A stretch of DNA of 64,000 nucleotides, taken from Chryseobacterium wanjuense. Its GTDB lineage: Bacteria; Bacteroidota; Bacteroidia; Flavobacteriales; Weeksellaceae. Positions 63,323-64,000 of the stretch are shown here, in pieces. The translations under genes and the position numbers were made by a program. Positions within the stretch are counted from its first letter, which is position 1; every line of letters starts with the position of its first letter. The notes beneath the pieces were generated by a model. It saw only the letters and a list, made by a program, of their open reading frames with translations. It was not told the origin of the DNA and did not search any database. The DNA lies in NCBI RefSeq assembly GCF_900111495.1, contig NZ_FOIU01000001.1, positions 1,984,001 to 2,048,000 on the forward strand. The letters are read 5' to 3'.

Positions 63323-64000
63323 TTACTGTAAATACCAGTCTTTATATCTCTTCAAAGCTTCCAGAAAATAATAATCTGCATAGATCAGCGGAACATCGAT
63401 CTCAGAATTCAAAGGCAATCCTCCGGTACTGTGCATCAATAAAAATCCACCGTTTTCGTTCAGTTTTGCGTGATATTTTTCACCTGAAAGACTGACCAAC
63501 ATTTGTTTTGCTGCTTCTACACAAGTTTTCTTTTCATCACCATTTGTATATTGTCCCAATTCCAACAGCGCGGAAGCCATGATCGCAGCTGCGGAAGCAT
63601 CTTTCGGGACATTGGGAATCTTCGGATCGTTGAAATCCCAGTACGGAATTTTATCTTCCGGCAGAGTCGGATTATTGAGAATAAATTTTGCAATATTTCG
63701 CGCCTGATCCAGGTATTCTTGATCTTTTGTAAAACGGTACATCATCGTATATCCGTACAAAGCCCAAGCCTGACCTCGCGCCCAAGCCGAAGAATCAGAA
63801 TAGCCCTGAAATGTTTTTTTGCCAAGAACTTCCCCGGTATTCACATCATAATCAACAACATGATACGAACTGTAATCCGGTCTGAAATGATTTTCTATCG
63901 TTGTATTGGCGTGAGCAACAGCAATTTCCCTTATTTTTTGATCGCCTCCGTTTTGTGAAGCCCACATCAGCATTTCAAGATTCATCATATTATCGATAAT
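63323..64000 (-). CDS. Glycoside hydrolase family 88 (unsaturated glucuronyl hydrolase), 3' part
   Basis: The open frame continues to the right edge (IIDN precedes the first visible Met), so this is the C-terminal 225 residues of a longer enzyme. The alpha/alpha-barrel pattern of GH88 is clear: SSAWARGQAWALYGYTMMYR, KDASAAAIMASALLELG and GLPLNSEIDVPLIYADYYFLEAL. GH88 enzymes remove unsaturated glucuronic acid from lyase products of polysaccharides such as hyaluronan, alginate or ulvan. A polysaccharide-use locus may continue to the right. Confidence 0.9.
   Translation of the reverse strand: MIDNMMNLEMLMWASQNGGDQKIREIAVAHANTTIENHFRPDYSSYHVVDYDVNTGEVLGKKTFQGYSDSSAWARGQAWALYGYTMMYRFTKDQEYLDQARNIAKFILNNPTLPEDKIPYWDFNDPKIPNVPKDASAAAIMASALLELGQYTNGDEKKTCVEAAKQMLVSLSGEKYHAKLNENGGFLLMHSTGGLPLNSEIDVPLIYADYYFLEALKRYKDWYLQ

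Overview
The window comes from a Bacteroidetes (Flavobacteriia) chromosome, most like Chryseobacterium or a close Weeksellaceae relative. The reasons are low GC, promoters with TAnnTTTG -7 boxes and no obvious Shine-Dalgarno sites, a type IX secretion sorting domain, and a full set of CTnDOT-type conjugation genes. The species assignment is inferred from gene content, not from a marker gene.

Left part (1-13.3 kb): a polymorphic-toxin locus on the minus strand. A T9SS-sorted beta-propeller protein, a 1076-residue YD-repeat protein and a 1230-residue RHS protein with a C-terminal toxin domain lie in one run. They are followed by immunity-type genes (DUF2750, SMI1/KNR4, small acidic and lipoprotein genes, a second DUF2750, an Imm33-like gene, DUF6882). 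Between these are decayed pieces of older toxin tails and DUF2750 genes, so the region records repeated exchange of toxin/immunity cassettes.

Middle and right (about 14-61.1 kb): an integrative and conjugative element (ICE) of the CTnDOT type, ending beside a tRNA-Ser(UGA) gene. From left to right it carries traQ-O-N-M-L-(orf)-K-J-I-G-F-E (mating pore), a LytS/LytTR two-component system set between traE and traD, traD, two DUF3408 genes and traA, a repeat-rich region with oriT-like hairpins, mobA-mobB-(cargo)-mobC, and a type I restriction operon hsdR-hsdS-prrC-hsdM. Next come a large methylase-helicase with DUF1896, topoisomerase III, a DUF3945 protein and an HTH excision-type gene (matching CTnDOT xis2d-orf3-exc), rteC, a UbiA prenyltransferase and hybrid kinase as cargo, two small regulators and the tyrosine integrase. 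The left end of the ICE was not identified.

Right flank (61.1-64 kb): chromosomal housekeeping genes, namely tRNA-Ser, a ketoacyl-ACP synthase III-like enzyme, a cold-shock protein with a long leader, and the end of a GH88 glucuronyl hydrolase.

Main observations. (1) Six ICE promoters (traE, mobC, DUF3945, DUF1896-methylase, abiEii-like, HTH at 58.7 kb) share a GCCAAA-n-ACT-n-CCCC box placed 43, 53 or 63/64 bp upstream of the -7 box. Three of them have two copies 20-21 bp apart, the geometry of LytTR-type operators, and the ICE encodes its own LytTR regulator. (2) The gene between hsdS and hsdM has the ATPase motifs and the Arg-x3-Glu...His triad of a PrrC-type anticodon nuclease. (3) A 100-bp degenerate tandem repeat lies between traA and the oriT hairpins.
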